51,760 nucleotides of DNA from CAXMST01 sp963790085 (GTDB lineage Bacteria; Actinomycetota; Thermoleophilia; Solirubrobacterales; 70-9). The DNA lies in contig CAWBNH010000009.1 in NCBI GenBank assembly GCA_963790085.1, positions 1 through 51,760 on the forward strand. Direction: 5' to 3'. The notes under the pieces are model-generated. The model was not told the origin of the DNA. It saw only the letters and a list, made by a program, of their open reading frames with translations, and did not search any database. The position numbers and the translations under genes were made by a program. Position 1 is the first letter of the stretch. Every line of letters begins with the position of its first letter. Below are positions 28,119 through 35,098 of the stretch, piece by piece.

Positions 28119-28156
28119 GCGGATTGAACCCGCGAGCTCCGGGTCATCAGCCCCGC
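28119..28156 (-). other. tRNA-Met-like 3'-half remnant
   Basis: On the minus strand this stretch resembles the anticodon arm, variable loop and T arm of an actinobacterial tRNA-Met: GGGGCTGATGACCC, then GCGGGTTCAA and a shortened 3' stem. There is no 5' half, the T stem has lost bases and the anticodon region is altered, so it cannot be functional. It lies in the 67-bp gap between two convergent gene ends. It may be a decayed attachment site. Confidence 0.45.
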
Positions 28157-28159
28157 GTC

Positions 28160-29551
28160 CTACGCGACCTTCGTCGCCCGCACCACGAACCCGCCATATG
28201 GGTGCGTAAGAGCCCGGACCTTCCCGTTGCGCCTGATCGACCCCCGCAGCTTCTTGTTGAGCTTGACCGTGGCGACCAGCTCGCTGGGACCCCCGGCCTC
28301 GGGCGAGTGCCAGCCGAAGTCGAACTTGGCCTGCTTGCGGGCCTTGGCGCCGATCGCCTTGAGGGTGGCCCTGCCCGCGCAGCGGCTGTCGAAGTTGTCC
28401 TTGCGAGTGAGCGTGACCGCGGCCTTCTTTCGGCCGATCCGCTCGACGTCGTTGACCTTGACCTCGCATGCGATCGAGACGTTCTTGGCGCAGTGCTTTC
28501 CCGGTGAGTTCTTCGGAAGGGGCGGGCGGGGCTCGTTCCGCTCGCACATGTTCTTCTCGAGGCGCATCGGCTCGGCGGACATGATCCCGTCGACGCCGTA
28601 GCCCCAGAGCTCGTTCATCGTCTGCTCGTCGTTGATCGTCCAGACGTGGACGGCGTAGCCATCGCCGTGGGCACCGTCGACGAAGTCCTGAGTCACCACG
28701 GGGATCCCCTGGAAGGAGGTCGGGACCTGAAAGACCTCGTAGCCGGGCGGCAGCGGCACGCCGCCGAGCACGTAGCCGGCAACCGCGCCAGTGGCCGGTG
28801 CGAGATCGATCTTCGGCGCGAGCTGGTGGAAGCTGGTGAGCGCGGCGTCGTTGAACGAGGCGACCACGATCCCCTTCGTGCGGCCGTAGTCGTTGAGGAA
28901 CTCGGCCAGCACCTCGGCGACGTGAAGGTAGGAGGCATCGTCCTCGGCAACCCCACCCTTGATCTCGATGTTGATCGGCATGCCGGGATATCGATCCATC
29001 AGCTCGGCGAGCTCGAGTGGCCGGAAGTCGCCCCGACCGTAGGCGGGCGGCGGCTTCTCCTTCCCGATGCGGACGCCGCGGAAGACGTACTGGTCCTTGG
29101 GCGCGTCGTCCGTGGTGCCCTCGAGCGGCGCGAACCATTGGGCGGCGTCGAGCTTCTTGAGCTCGGCCATCATGTAGTCGGCGACAGGGCCCGTTCCATT
29201 CGTCGTCCGGTCGACCTCACCGTCGTGGATGATCGCGAGCCTGTCGTCCTTGGTCGTGTTGACGTCGACCTCGAGCATGTCGGAGCCGAGCTTCATCGAG
29301 CGCTCGAACGCATACATTGTCGCCGAGGGCGCCTCGTCCTCCCCACCCTGGTGAGTGATGTTGAGGGCACGAAGCTTGGTCCAGTCGGTCGGGCCGGCGC
29401 CGGCGCCGGCCGGGAACAGGAGCGCGACAGCGCCGAGCAGCGCGGCCGCTCCGATTACGTGTCTGAAGCTGGCTCTCAGAAGCGATTCCGCCTCTCGTGG
29501 TAATGGAAGGGTGATGCCGCCGATTGCGATGTGATCAGCCGAGCGAGCCAC
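28160..29551 (-). CDS. Exported glycerophosphodiester phosphodiesterase family protein
   Basis: A secreted GDPD-type protein of up to about 460 residues. After a hydrophobic signal segment ending in GAGAG comes the TIM-barrel: NITHQGGEDEAPSATMYAF (HxG variant of the catalytic His motif), MLEVDVNTTKDDRLAIIHD (metal Glu and Asp, second His), INIEIKG, and the C-terminal VHVWTINDEQTMNELWGYGVDGIMSAEP. A beta-rich basic tail of about 120 residues follows. Members cleave glycerophosphodiesters or related lipids. The start is uncertain: GTG 29551 is in frame, and a CTG nearer the signal peptide, after GAGAGGCGG, is also possible. Confidence 0.85.
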   Translation of the reverse strand: MARSADHIAIGGITLPLPREAESLLRASFRHVIGAAALLGAVALLFPAGAGAGPTDWTKLRALNITHQGGEDEAPSATMYAFERSMKLGSDMLEVDVNTTKDDRLAIIHDGEVDRTTNGTGPVADYMMAELKKLDAAQWFAPLEGTTDDAPKDQYVFRGVRIGKEKPPPAYGRGDFRPLELAELMDRYPGMPINIEIKGGVAEDDASYLHVAEVLAEFLNDYGRTKGIVVASFNDAALTSFHQLAPKIDLAPATGAVAGYVLGGVPLPPGYEVFQVPTSFQGIPVVTQDFVDGAHGDGYAVHVWTINDEQTMNELWGYGVDGIMSAEPMRLEKNMCERNEPRPPLPKNSPGKHCAKNVSIACEVKVNDVERIGRKKAAVTLTRKDNFDSRCAGRATLKAIGAKARKQAKFDFGWHSPEAGGPSELVATVKLNKKLRGSIRRNGKVRALTHPYGGFVVRATKVA

Positions 29552-29980
29552 GCTATCAGGAGAACCGCGGCCAGCAGGCCCTATTCGGAGGGGCGTTCGA
29601 GGCAGTCGGCTCACCGCTGAGGCCAAAGGGCTCGCGATTGGGGCGACCGGATTCTCAGGCAGCCGGGATCTCGGAACGAACGGCTTTCATCCACGCTTCG
29701 CGCGGGACCAGTCGTTCCGTGGACTCAGGCGGCGCCCAAGCGCTGGACGGTGCCTTGCGACTACATTTCATCGATGCCTCAGCCGATGGCGTCAGGTGGC
29801 GCCTATGACCACCACAGCGACTACCAGATGCACGGGGCGATGTCCGAAGCGGGTCGGTAGCGCCGCGCTTGCGGCGCTGCTCGCCGTGGTGGCTGCGCGG
29901 CTGCTACCCAGACCTGCCCGAGGCTGAAGACGTTGGGAGGACGCGGTGGTCCGCGCCGCTCCCGAGCACAGGCCAGAAGG

Positions 29981-30026
29981 CGGGGCGATCCGGACTTGCA
30001 GCAGCGAACTTGCGACCCCCAAGTCG
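29981..30026 (-). repeat. tRNA-Pro 3'-half repeat, decayed copy (site 1)
   Basis: It aligns to the 3' half of tRNA-Pro(GGG) at 37167-37240 (GGGGCGA..., AGCGA, GCGACCCCCAAGTCGG on the plus strand) but with many mismatches and small indels. The palindrome at 30116 follows 90 bp later, the same spacing as in sites 2 and 3. Confidence 0.55.
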
Positions 30027-30115
30027 GCGGGTTGGGGTGTCGACGTGTCCTGGGGCGTCGCACACCCCCACGCGCTCCGGCACTGGACTCCCCTGACAGG
30101 TGGGACGTATCGGTC

Positions 30116-30132
30116 GGTATCACAGCGGTACC
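30116..30132. repeat. 17-bp GGTACC-type palindrome, copy 1
   Basis: GGTATCACAGCGGTACC, an imperfect palindrome of the same length as those at 31019, 34150 and 34932. It lies 13 bp from the stop of the cupin gene. Confidence 0.6.
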
Positions 30133-30145
30133 AACAGCCCGCGCC

Positions 30146-30754
30146 CTAGGCGCGGGACAGCGTCGTCCGTGAGAGGCTCGGATAGGTGGCGCGATAGCCG
30201 AGAAGCTTTGCGATCGGGGCCAGCGCGGTGAAGACCACGCGCTGGATTTCCCGTGGCGGCTTGCGAAGCACGAACACGTCCGAGAACTCCTGCGCGGTCA
30301 GCGCGAGCTGCAATGGATGGGGCATCCCGTTTCCGTTGACGTGCCCCTCGCGAGCGAGCCCGAACAGCGTCTCGATCATGTGCACGAAGCGCGTCGCCGG
30401 GGCGACCTCGACCCGGACAAGCGCGTCGACTCGGGATTCGTTCCACCAGTCGTGCCACACGCCGGGGGCGATCTCAGCGCTCTCACCGGCGCTCAGAGTG
30501 GATTTCTGGCCATCGCGCACGACCGTCAACTCGCCCTCGAGGACGCTGAAACGCTCACGGAGGGCCGGATGCAGGTGCTCCCCCACAACGCGCGCACCCG
30601 CGAGTGCCGTCAGCTCGACTACCGCGCGATCGTCGGCGTTCTGCCACGGAACGTCGATAATCCGGGCCCGCTCGCGCGTGACGGGGTTCTCCCAGATCTC
30701 CCCGGGCTCAATCGGCCGCCGGTCAGGCGGAGCGGCACGGTCGGGATGGGACAC
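30146..30754 (-). CDS. Cupin-domain protein
   Basis: A 202-residue protein with a single cupin barrel at about residues 45-125: EHLHPALRERFSVLEGELTVVRDGQ carries the metal-ligand pattern of motif 1 (HxH...E variant), and GESAEIAPGVWHDWWN gives the motif 2 His. A helical C-terminal part ends RTTLSRA. Similar cupins bind metal or act in small-molecule modification; function unknown. GTG start 30754, with TAGCCT 8 nt before it. The gene is bracketed by tRNA-Pro-derived sites 1 and 2. Confidence 0.8.
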   Translation of the reverse strand: MSHPDRAAPPDRRPIEPGEIWENPVTRERARIIDVPWQNADDRAVVELTALAGARVVGEHLHPALRERFSVLEGELTVVRDGQKSTLSAGESAEIAPGVWHDWWNESRVDALVRVEVAPATRFVHMIETLFGLAREGHVNGNGMPHPLQLALTAQEFSDVFVLRKPPREIQRVVFTALAPIAKLLGYRATYPSLSRTTLSRA

Positions 30755-30880
30755 GGCCGGGGAGGCTACCAACCGCCGGCTGAGCCAGCACCCCAACTCA
30801 CGCCCGTCTTGGCCCGTTCGCAAGCACACACTCGGCACGATCGACGCCATGACCTCGCAATCTGGACCCGTGCCAAGCGA

Positions 30881-30926
30881 TCGGGGCGACTGGATTTGAA
30901 CCAGCGACCTTTCGACCCCCAGTCGA
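30881..30926 (-). repeat. tRNA-Pro(GGG) 3'-half repeat, exact copy (site 2)
   Basis: 46 bp identical to 37167-37212, from the discriminator base through the T arm, variable loop and anticodon loop to the end of the anticodon stem. The match stops there and there is no 5' half, so it is not a tRNA gene. This is the segment tyrosine integrases usually use as the attachment core. Confidence 0.85.
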
Positions 30927-31018
30927 TGGGTTGGGGGGGTCGATGCGTCCCGCGGCGTCCGATGCGTCCATTTGTCTCCGGCGCCGTGTATTCCTCGGAC
31001 GCATTGGACACATCGGTC

Positions 31019-31035
31019 GGTACCACGGTGGTACC
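31019..31035. repeat. 17-bp GGTACC palindrome, perfect copy 2
   Basis: GGTACCACGGTGGTACC, two 8-bp perfect inverted arms around one central base. It lies 92 bp from site 2 and 27 bp from the stop of the hydrolase-cyclase gene. Confidence 0.75.
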
Positions 31036-31062
31036 GCCGCAGTCCCCGATCCCCAGCGCCGG

Positions 31063-32412
31063 CTATCCCGCGACCGCGAACACTCGCCAATCGTCCGGCA
31101 CACCCTTCAATGAATGGGTGCCGCGGTCAACGAAAGTGAGCTCGGACCCTACGACCAGGTCCTTCACCGTCGACGAGGCGAGCACCTCGCCGGGCTCCGC
31201 CAGGGACCCGATCCGAGCGCCGATCGCCACCGCGATACCGGTGACGGCGTCTTCCTCATAGCGAACCTCGCCCGTATGGAGGCCGACGCGGACCTCCAGT
31301 CCCAACTGCGCCATGGAGGCGGCGATCCGGAAGCCGCATCGCGCCGCGCGGGCCGGGCCGTCGAAGACGGCGAAGAACCCGTCGCCGGCGGTGTCGACCT
31401 CGCGGCCGCGGTAGCGCGCGAGCTGGGCGCGAATCAGGTTGTCATGTTGTGCGCGGACCTCGCGCCAGCGACCGTCCCCCATCTCGGCCGACCGGGCGGT
31501 CGAATCCACCACATCTGTGAAGAGGACCGTTGCGAGCACACGATCGAACTCGTCCTCGTGTTCCCGTTGGACCTGGTCGATGAACTGCTTGACCTCGGCC
31601 ACGAGCGCTTCCTGGTTGCCGGCCCAGGGGAAATGATCTGCTCCGCCCAACTCGACGAACTCCGCCCCTGCGATCTGGTCCGCGATATAGCGACCGGCTC
31701 CGACCGGCTCGATCTGATCGTCGGTCCGGTGGAGCACGAGCGAGGGGACGCTGATCGCCGGCAGCAAGTGGCGAATGTCCATCTCACGGAAGACCTTCTC
31801 CTGCGCATAGATGGCGCTCGGACTCGCCGACAGCCGCTGGTACCGCTCCCACCATCTCTCCATCTGCGCGTCGCCGGCAAGCGAGGGATTGAACAGAGCG
31901 AGCGTCTCCTTCGCGTACTCTCGCGTACCCCACCCGTTCCTCACTCGGCTCAGGTAGTCCCGCCACTCTTCCTCCGACCACTGCCAGGGGTAGTCAGCTG
32001 CCTGCGTGCCCCGGGCGGCAGTCGCGTGGAGCACCAGCCCCGCGACCCGATCCGGGCGAGTGGACGCGAACATTGCGCAGAGTGCTCCCGCGTCCGAGAA
32101 GCCAAACAGCGTTGCGCGATCAGAGCCCACCGCATCGAGCACCGCGGCGAGGTCATCGACGAGGTCCTCGAGCAACGGTAGGTCATCCGGCGAGTAGCGG
32201 TCGGAAACGCCGGTGCCGCGCCGGTCGATGACGATGACCCGCGCGAATGCTGCCAGCGACCGCAGGAAAGCCGCGTAGATCGGGTTCTCCCACATGACGT
32301 CCAGGTTGTTGAACGGCGAGAGGTAGGCGAGGTCGGCGGGTCCGTCGCCGAGGACGCAGTAGCCGATCGCAATCTCAGCATTCCGCGCATAACGAATCTC
32401 AGGTTTCAGCAT
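31063..32412 (-). CDS. Alpha/beta hydrolase fused to a class III nucleotide cyclase
   Basis: A 449-residue fusion. Residues about 1-270 are an alpha/beta hydrolase: RRGTGVSD, the nucleophile elbow LFGFSDAGALC (Ser in GFSDA, the last Gly replaced by Ala), VLHRTDDQIEP and the His in GGADHFPWAG. Residues about 285-449 are a class III cyclase: ATVLFTDVVDSTARSAEMGD, DTAGDGFFAVFDGPARA, VRVGLHTGEV and the C-terminal HSLKGVPDDWRVFAV. Actinobacterial relatives make cAMP, with the hydrolase half a presumed ligand sensor. The first 14 bp overlap the transporter gene upstream, so both are one operon and cAMP made here could act on that transporter. Confidence 0.92.
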   Translation of the reverse strand: MLKPEIRYARNAEIAIGYCVLGDGPADLAYLSPFNNLDVMWENPIYAAFLRSLAAFARVIVIDRRGTGVSDRYSPDDLPLLEDLVDDLAAVLDAVGSDRATLFGFSDAGALCAMFASTRPDRVAGLVLHATAARGTQAADYPWQWSEEEWRDYLSRVRNGWGTREYAKETLALFNPSLAGDAQMERWWERYQRLSASPSAIYAQEKVFREMDIRHLLPAISVPSLVLHRTDDQIEPVGAGRYIADQIAGAEFVELGGADHFPWAGNQEALVAEVKQFIDQVQREHEDEFDRVLATVLFTDVVDSTARSAEMGDGRWREVRAQHDNLIRAQLARYRGREVDTAGDGFFAVFDGPARAARCGFRIAASMAQLGLEVRVGLHTGEVRYEEDAVTGIAVAIGARIGSLAEPGEVLASSTVKDLVVGSELTFVDRGTHSLKGVPDDWRVFAVAG

Positions 32413-34078
32413 GAGACTCCGATCGTTCGCGAGCGGAGCCCGGATCGCGCGGGAGCCGATGCTCGATCACGCTGTCGGCCGCCTGCGAGGAACGGCCATG
32501 CCCGGCAACTGCATCGATGAAATGCTCGGCATCCAGCGCCAGCAGCCTAGTCGGCTCGGTGGTCCGAACCGTGGCGGTCCGCGGCTCGCCGCGGAGGAGC
32601 GCGATCTCGCCAAACGATTCCCCGGCGGCCTGAAAGCGCCGGTGGACCGTATTCTGGAACACCTCTACCCGGCCCGCCTCGATCAGATAGAAGCGATCGC
32701 CGACGTCGCCTTGCGTGATGACATCCTGACCGGTGTCGGCGCTGAGCTGGATCAGATCGTGGGTGAGGCGCTCGAGCGTCGCGAGTGGAAGCGGGGTGAA
32801 GATCGGGTCGGCACGAAGCAGGGAGAAGTGGCGCTCCTCCACTGGCGCCCCGACCTCGAAGGATCGCAAGCGACCCCACCGGAGGAGGGCGAAGCACGGC
32901 AGGATCGAGGCGACAACGAGCACAGCGGCGCGGGTCCCCAGCAGCTCGACCAGAACTGTCACCGCGATCGCACCAAGCGCCATCGCCGCCAGTCGCACCG
33001 TCTCCAGCGAACCGCGGACGCGCCCCAGGACCTCGTCATCGCCCAGTCGCTGCAGCAGCGTGTTGGCGGCGACTTCGACCAAGGTGTAGCCGATTCCGAC
33101 CCCGAACCAGGCGGCGTAGACGACGACAACGACCGGGCTGACCCCCGGCAGCGCGAGCATCGCACCGGTGATCAGGCTGCCGACCACCAGGCCTTCGACC
33201 AGCCTGCCGCGGTTGATCAGCACCGCCAGGGCGGCGCCGGCCAGCAGCGCTCCGACTCCCCAAGCCGCGTTCATGTAACCGACGCTCGAGTTGCCGAGTT
33301 CGAGCAGATCGAGCGCGATGATCACGATCAGCACGTCCGCCGCTCCCTCAACGAAGACGAGAAGGGTCAGGCTGGCGCCGAGGAGGCGCAGTGGGGGGTC
33401 GGCGATCATTGCCCGAAGCCCGGCGGTGGCCTGCCGGGCCAGGCCGCGGGCAGCCACCTCGTCCGCGTACCGAGGACGGCTGTCGGGCCGTATGAGCAGG
33501 ATCGCGATACAGCTTGCCGCCGCAGCCAGCGCCGCGAGCGCAAACACGGCCTGCACGGAGCTCACCGCGAGCAGGACGCCGGCTAGGATCGAGCCCCCGA
33601 GAAAGCCGAGGTTGTCCATCGCGCTGTGGGTCACGTTCGCGGCCGAGAGTTCCTGCGGAGTGCGGGCGAGTTGAGGCATCAAGGCACCTTCAGCTGGGAT
33701 GTAGGGCGAAGCTGCGACGGTGAACAGGCCGGCGAGCGCAAAGACCAACCATGTCGGTGCTCCGGCGGTGACGGCAAGCGAGGCGCCTCCCAGTACACCG
33801 GCCATCGTCGCGGCGCTCCAGACGAGCACGACTCTCCGCGAGTACCGGTCTCCGAGCAGACCGGAGAAGGGCGACGCAAGGGCGCCGGGGAGCAACCTCA
33901 CCAGCCCGGCGACGCCGACGGCGGCCGCGCCGGCGGCATCAAAGGCAAAGACCCCGAGCGTGATGACGAAGGTCCAGGTGGCGAAGGAGACACCGGCCCA
34001 GGCAAGTTGAAGTCGGCCGAGATCGGGATTGCGAAAGACCTCGCCGAGCGCCCGAACCGAGGCCGGCAAACGACTCAA
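32399..34078 (-). CDS. MFS transporter with C-terminal cyclic-nucleotide-binding domain
   Basis: A 559-residue protein. Residues about 1-410 are a 12-helix major facilitator with FSGLLGDRYSRRVVLVW (loop 2-3 motif) and a repeat-half symmetry. Residues about 425-535 are a cyclic-nucleotide-binding domain: DVITQGDVGDRFYLIEAGRVEVF and the phosphate cassette GESFGEIALLRGEPRTATV, which keeps the conserved Glu and Arg for cAMP binding. Together with the overlapping cyclase gene this suggests transport gated by cAMP. Start TTG 34078 gives MSRLPASV; there is no better start nearby. The substrate is unknown. Confidence 0.9.
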   Translation of the reverse strand: MSRLPASVRALGEVFRNPDLGRLQLAWAGVSFATWTFVITLGVFAFDAAGAAAVGVAGLVRLLPGALASPFSGLLGDRYSRRVVLVWSAATMAGVLGGASLAVTAGAPTWLVFALAGLFTVAASPYIPAEGALMPQLARTPQELSAANVTHSAMDNLGFLGGSILAGVLLAVSSVQAVFALAALAAAASCIAILLIRPDSRPRYADEVAARGLARQATAGLRAMIADPPLRLLGASLTLLVFVEGAADVLIVIIALDLLELGNSSVGYMNAAWGVGALLAGAALAVLINRGRLVEGLVVGSLITGAMLALPGVSPVVVVVYAAWFGVGIGYTLVEVAANTLLQRLGDDEVLGRVRGSLETVRLAAMALGAIAVTVLVELLGTRAAVLVVASILPCFALLRWGRLRSFEVGAPVEERHFSLLRADPIFTPLPLATLERLTHDLIQLSADTGQDVITQGDVGDRFYLIEAGRVEVFQNTVHRRFQAAGESFGEIALLRGEPRTATVRTTEPTRLLALDAEHFIDAVAGHGRSSQAADSVIEHRLPRDPGSARERSESHAET

Positions 34079-34149
34079 TGCTCAGGATCGGACGGCATCT
34101 GGTCCGAGGCTATCTGATTCGAGAATCCGAGAAGGAGAAGCGCCCCGTC

Positions 34150-34166
34150 GGTACCACGTTGGTCCC
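34150..34166. repeat. 17-bp GGTACC-type palindrome, copy 4
   Basis: GGTACCACGTTGGTCCC, one arm intact and one decayed. It lies 72 bp upstream of the transporter start, so the transporter-cyclase pair is bracketed by copies 2 and 4. No tRNA half is next to this copy. Confidence 0.5.
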
Positions 34167-34221
34167 CAGGCGCCGCTAGCGATGCGGGCGCAGGGCGGCC
34201 TCCGGTCCTCCGGGTAGCGGA

Positions 34222-34227
34222 TAGGCT
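34222..34227 (+). promoter_or_regulatory. -10 element before the truncated sensor gene
   Basis: TAGGCT, 6 nt before ATG 34234. Confidence 0.45.
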
Positions 34228-34233
34228 GAGACA

Positions 34234-34698
34234 ATGGAGGACGGCGCCCGATACGTCCCACAACTCCCCGCACATCCGGAGTTGCGAGACATTGCGCTGG
34301 CAATCGAAAGCGCGGGGATGATGGGCGAGATCCTGGACGCCAAGTTCCGGTGCGTGTTCATCTCGACCGAGACGGCCCGAGCCATCGGCGTGTCGGCAGG
34401 CGAAGCGGACAGCATGATCGGCATCTCAACGATCGCGCTGTCCTTTGACGAGCGCGCCGAGGGAATTGTAAGAGTCACAGAGGAGAGCGGCGCCGCGTGG
34501 TTCGAGCACAACGCACCGATCATGCGCCGATACCTGGAACCGGGCGACCCCGAGTTCGAGGAGGTGTTCGGCCCCGCAGCGAAGCTGGCGGAGCAAACGG
34601 ACCCGATCGAAACGGCGCCCCGAGCCTGGCACGACACCGTACCCGGTCGGCGGCGGCCGCCGGGCGCGCGAACCCGAGCGCGAGCAGGCCGACGGTGA
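34234..34698 (+). pseudogene. Truncated cyclase: N-terminal sensor domain only
   Basis: A 154-residue reading frame whose first 125 or so residues match the N-terminal domain of the cyclase at 23380-24555 (LRDIALAIESAGMMGEILDAKFRCVFIS, then the GDPEFEEVFG block). The match ends near 34620. The remaining Arg/Pro-rich residues are antisense to a broken gene on the other strand, so the cyclase domain has been lost. The promoter is still in place, so a free sensor domain could be expressed, but a decayed gene is the simplest reading. Confidence 0.7.
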
Positions 34699-34738
34699 GA
34701 GCGAGGACGAGCGTGAGGCTGAGCCAAGCTCGGGGCAC
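34640..34738 (-). pseudogene. 5' fragment of an exported protein gene
   Basis: From GTG 34738 the minus strand encodes a clean signal peptide, MPRAWLSLTLVLALTVGLL then ALGFARPAAAADR, and then enters sequence that belongs to the cyclase fragment on the other strand. Only about 33 codons remain. TAGGGT lies 7 nt before the GTG, so the promoter is also kept. The two broken genes meet at about 34620-34640, marking a recombination or deletion scar. Confidence 0.6.
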
Positions 34739-34745
34739 GGATGAC

Positions 34746-34751
34746 ACCCTA
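34746..34751 (-). promoter_or_regulatory. -10 element of the broken exported gene
   Basis: TAGGGT on the minus strand, 7 nt before GTG 34738. Confidence 0.4.
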
Positions 34752-34793
34752 TACCGCGGCCCTGCGTGAGCTCGAATCCCTACCGAGGCGACA

Positions 34794-34838
34794 TCGGGGC
34801 GACTGGATTCGAACCAGCGACCTTTCGACCCCCAGTCG
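34794..34838 (-). repeat. tRNA-Pro(GGG) 3'-half repeat (site 3)
   Basis: 45 bp matching tRNA-Pro(GGG) 37167-37211 with a single mismatch in the T loop. There is no 5' half. It is followed 93 bp later by the palindrome at 34932. Confidence 0.85.
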
Positions 34839-34931
34839 GGGCTGAACCAGTCGGGATGCGTCCTCAAGCGTCCCCCGCGTTCCCCTGCGTCCGCGGGCGA
34901 GAACCATTTGGACAGATCGGACGGAGCAGTT

Positions 34932-34948
34932 GGTACTAGAGCGGTACC
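34932..34948. repeat. 17-bp GGTACC-type palindrome, copy 3
   Basis: GGTACTAGAGCGGTACC; same length and position relative to the tRNA half as copies 1 and 2. Confidence 0.6.
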
Positions 34949-35085
34949 GCGCTCAGTCCCGCCAGGGAAGAGATCCAAGGTCTTGCTCGGACGGCCCTAG
35001 CGAGGGCCCGCTTCGTCTCTCGTGGTGACGCTCCGAGGATCGTTCACACTACCGATCCGGGTTTCCGTAGAAGCGGCGCGCGTGA

Positions 35086-35091
35086 TAGGTT
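35086..35091 (+). promoter_or_regulatory. -10 element of leaderless FAD-oxidase promoter
   Basis: TAGGTT, 7 nt before GTG 35099. Confidence 0.5.
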
Positions 35092-35098
35092 CGTTGCC

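Larger units (their letters stand above)
29552..30145. other. Non-coding stretch with the most decayed tRNA-Pro-derived site
   Basis: About 590 bp with no convincing gene; short open frames on both strands lack start signals and family features. Its right third holds a decayed tRNA-Pro 3' half (29981-30026) and a GGTACC-type palindrome (30116-30132). The left part shows nothing recognisable. Confidence 0.6.
30755..31062. other. Intergenic segment holding attachment-like site 2
   Basis: About 300 bp without a gene. It contains the cupin promoter region (left), the 46-bp exact copy of the tRNA-Pro 3' half, about 92 bp of weakly conserved sequence, and the GGTACC palindrome near the stop of the hydrolase-cyclase gene. 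Confidence 0.7.
34739..35098. other. Intergenic segment holding attachment-like site 3
   Basis: About 360 bp without an intact gene. It contains the promoter of the broken exported gene, the third tRNA-Pro half, a GGTACC-type palindrome and the promoter of the FAD-linked oxidase at its right end. Confidence 0.65.

Noticed and set aside
29524..29808. A 94-residue plus-strand open frame
   Set aside because: No ribosome-binding or -10 element, no recognisable motif, and composition like neighbouring non-coding sequence.
30766..31026. Short open frames containing a WGSKGRWFKSSRPD-like peptide at 30.9, 34.8 and 37.2 kb
   Set aside because: That peptide is the translation of the tRNA-Pro 3' half itself, so the frames are not evidence for protein genes.
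30881..34838. Calling the tRNA-Pro half copies functional tRNA genes
   Set aside because: They stop at the anticodon stem and lack the D arm and 5' acceptor strand.
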